Of a stretch of 51,196 nt of DNA, positions 50,310 to 51,196 are shown one piece after another (position 1 is the stretch's first letter; each line of letters begins with the position of its first letter). The DNA is from Candidatus Omnitrophota bacterium (GTDB lineage: Bacteria; Omnitrophota; Gorgyraeia; 2-01-FULL-45-10). The DNA lies in assembly GCA_020057115.1 (NCBI GenBank), contig JAGVGJ010000005.1, positions 1 through 51,196 on the forward strand. The letters are read 5' to 3'. Position numbers and translations under genes: made by a program. A model generated the notes under the pieces. That model searched no databases. It was not told where the DNA came from and saw nothing but the letters and a program-made list of their open reading frames with translations.

Positions 50310-50984
50310 CTATATGCCCCTTGAGAGCGCAAGGCACCGTACTTCCTTGGCGCCGTTCTCCATCAAGATCTTTGCGCACTCATCAAACGTTGCCCCGGTG
50401 GTCATGACATCATCTATAAGAAGCACCTTAAGCCCCGCGGTCTGCCTCTTGTCCCTTATCCCGAAAGCGCCTATAAGGTTAGTGAGCCTCTCTTCTCTGG
50501 AGAGCTCGTTCTGCGGCCTCGTCCGCCGTATCTTTTTGAGCACATCCACGAGCGGCAGGCCCAGCGCTCTTGCTATCCTGCCGGCGAGGACCTGGGAATG
50601 GTTGTAATCGCGCTTGGATATCAGATTATCCTGCATCGGGACGAATGTGACTGCATTGATGCCGCAGGTCAGGGCCTCATCGCTTGAAGCGGCCTCTATC
50701 ATGTAAGAAGAGAGCGCCTCGGCCAGCGTTATCTTTCCCTTGTATTTGAACGAATGGATAAGCTCTTTCAGGATACCTTCATATATGCAGGCTGATCGGG
50801 CGATGGTAAAGTGGCGCCCCGCATCTTTCGATTCGGACTGCGCATGCGCGTTTTTCTTTATGCGTCCGGCGCACGACACGCATACCGGCGCTGCGCTATC
50901 CGCAGCCATGCTCTTCTTGCAGGATTCGCAGTAGCGCGGGTAGAGGAGATTTATGAGATTTTTCGCGATCGCCTTCAATGTCAT
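50310..50984 (-). CDS. ComF-family phosphoribosyltransferase-like protein
   Basis: A 224-aa ComF/GntX-like protein. The N-terminal part has a zinc knuckle (YPRYCESCKKS and PVCVSCAGR), and the C-terminal part is a phosphoribosyltransferase fold with FVPMQDNLISKRDYNHSQVLAGRIARALG, RPQNELSREERLTNL and the PRPP motif VLLIDDVMTTGAT. In competent bacteria ComF helps DNA uptake; elsewhere its role is unclear. The start is taken at 50984 (MTLKAIAKN), because the next upstream ATG overlaps the probable -10 box. It is followed 2 nt later by the LptF/G gene. Confidence 0.88.
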   Translation of the reverse strand: MTLKAIAKNLINLLYPRYCESCKKSMAADSAAPVCVSCAGRIKKNAHAQSESKDAGRHFTIARSACIYEGILKELIHSFKYKGKITLAEALSSYMIEAASSDEALTCGINAVTFVPMQDNLISKRDYNHSQVLAGRIARALGLPLVDVLKKIRRTRPQNELSREERLTNLIGAFGIRDKRQTAGLKVLLIDDVMTTGATFDECAKILMENGAKEVRCLALSRGI

Positions 50985-50991
50985 AGCCGAT

Positions 50992-51000
50992 ATCATAGCA
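50992..51000 (-). promoter_or_regulatory. Extended -10 just before comF (leaderless)
   Basis: On the minus strand TGCTATGAT (51000-50992) ends 7 nt before ATG 50984. As in three other genes here, no room is left for a ribosome site, so the mRNA should start at or near the ATG. Confidence 0.4.
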
Positions 51001-51017
51001 CGGGGTAGGCCTAAAAC

Positions 51018-51050
51018 TCAAGCCAGTTCGCACTGAAAATTTTCCCCCGC
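51018..51050 (+). repeat. Short dispersed repeat, copy 2
   Basis: Matches 31942-31975, with the shared core GCACTGAAAATTT. It directly precedes the palindrome below. Confidence 0.7.
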
Positions 51051-51053
51051 AGA

Positions 51054-51105
51054 GAAGGGGACAGGTCCTAGCTTGCAGTCAATCTCAGAAGGACCTGTCC
51101 CCTTC
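51054..51105. repeat. GGGACA-type palindrome (REP-like or terminator-like)
   Basis: A 16-bp perfect stem (51054-51069 with 51090-51105) encloses a 20-nt loop. Core GGGACAGGTCC and its complement. It has the same GGGACA...TGTCCC frame as 16681-16730 but a different central sequence. No T-tract follows. The rest of the window to 51196 shows no gene. Confidence 0.85.
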
Positions 51106-51196
51106 GGGGTCGGCCTTTTGTTCAGTCGAAAAAGGGGAGCCTGCGGAACTCGGCCCATATGAATGGGCCTCAAACATCCTCGGCTCTTTTGATATC

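Overview
The window reads as an ordinary, gene-dense chromosome segment of an uncultivated Gram-negative bacterium. It carries LptF/G, TatA/TatC, three predicted lipoproteins, many signal peptides, housekeeping genes, tRNAs and several signalling proteins. No marker gives a firm taxon. The mix of an Ehr-type complex I-like cluster, a TIGR04073-like exosortase-associated protein, a fused phosphoglucose/phosphomannose isomerase, an HPr/EI/PtsN set with no sugar permease, and GGGACA-type palindromes fits a candidate phylum of the PVC neighbourhood such as Omnitrophota. That placement is inference only.

Layout. (1) 1-3.1 kb: a possible IS21-type element end, Der GTPase, an opposing FMN nitronate-monooxygenase/FabK-like gene, and two small genes (57 and 51 aa). 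(2) 3.3-9.6 kb: a signalling block with an OmpR-type regulator, an odd two-domain ferritin-like/envelope protein, a receiver-AraC regulator broken by a 20-bp tandem duplication, its PAS-PAS histidine kinase and two single receivers. (3) 9.6-16.7 kb: a strong promoter, a leader with an intrinsic terminator, then six genes for an Ehr-type membrane complex whose large subunit has lost all four NiFe-binding cysteines. (4) 16.7-28.8 kb: YhaM-like nuclease, envelope proteins, a nitrilase, a metallo-beta-lactamase-fold enzyme, then a probable sensory unit: DUF900-like lipoprotein, a Cache-pentameric-channel fusion, a HAMP-SpoIIE phosphatase and an exported PIMT, followed by DAHP synthase and two small proteins. 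(5) 28.8-35.5 kb: SPOUT methyltransferase, RluA-like pseudouridine synthase, YgjP-like peptidase, HemW-like protein, a PAS-degenerate-GGDEF protein and a Tat-exported AmrS-like radical SAM protein. (6) 35.5-39.7 kb: membrane spermidine-synthase-like protein (minus strand), tatA-tatC, and a tRNA array (Arg, Leu, Lys, Gly) with a duplicated tRNA-Arg 5' half around a structured 160-bp insert and two 183-bp repeats placed directly before tRNA-Lys and tRNA-Gly. (7) 39.8-49.2 kb: a metabolic run ptsN-yvcK-ptsH-ptsI-PGI/PMI-nucleotidyltransferase-metK-ahcY-class II aldolase. (8) 49.2-51.2 kb: lptF/G-like and comF-like genes on the minus strand and a palindromic repeat.

The strongest leads are the Cache-pLGIC fusion next to a SpoIIE phosphatase, the Ehr complex with its attenuator-like leader and no ferredoxin subunit, the tRNA-linked repeats, the unusual 699-aa envelope protein, and four transcription units whose -10 box lies only 6-8 nt before the start codon, which predicts leaderless mRNAs. 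All calls come from reading sequence and translations by eye; no database search was run.
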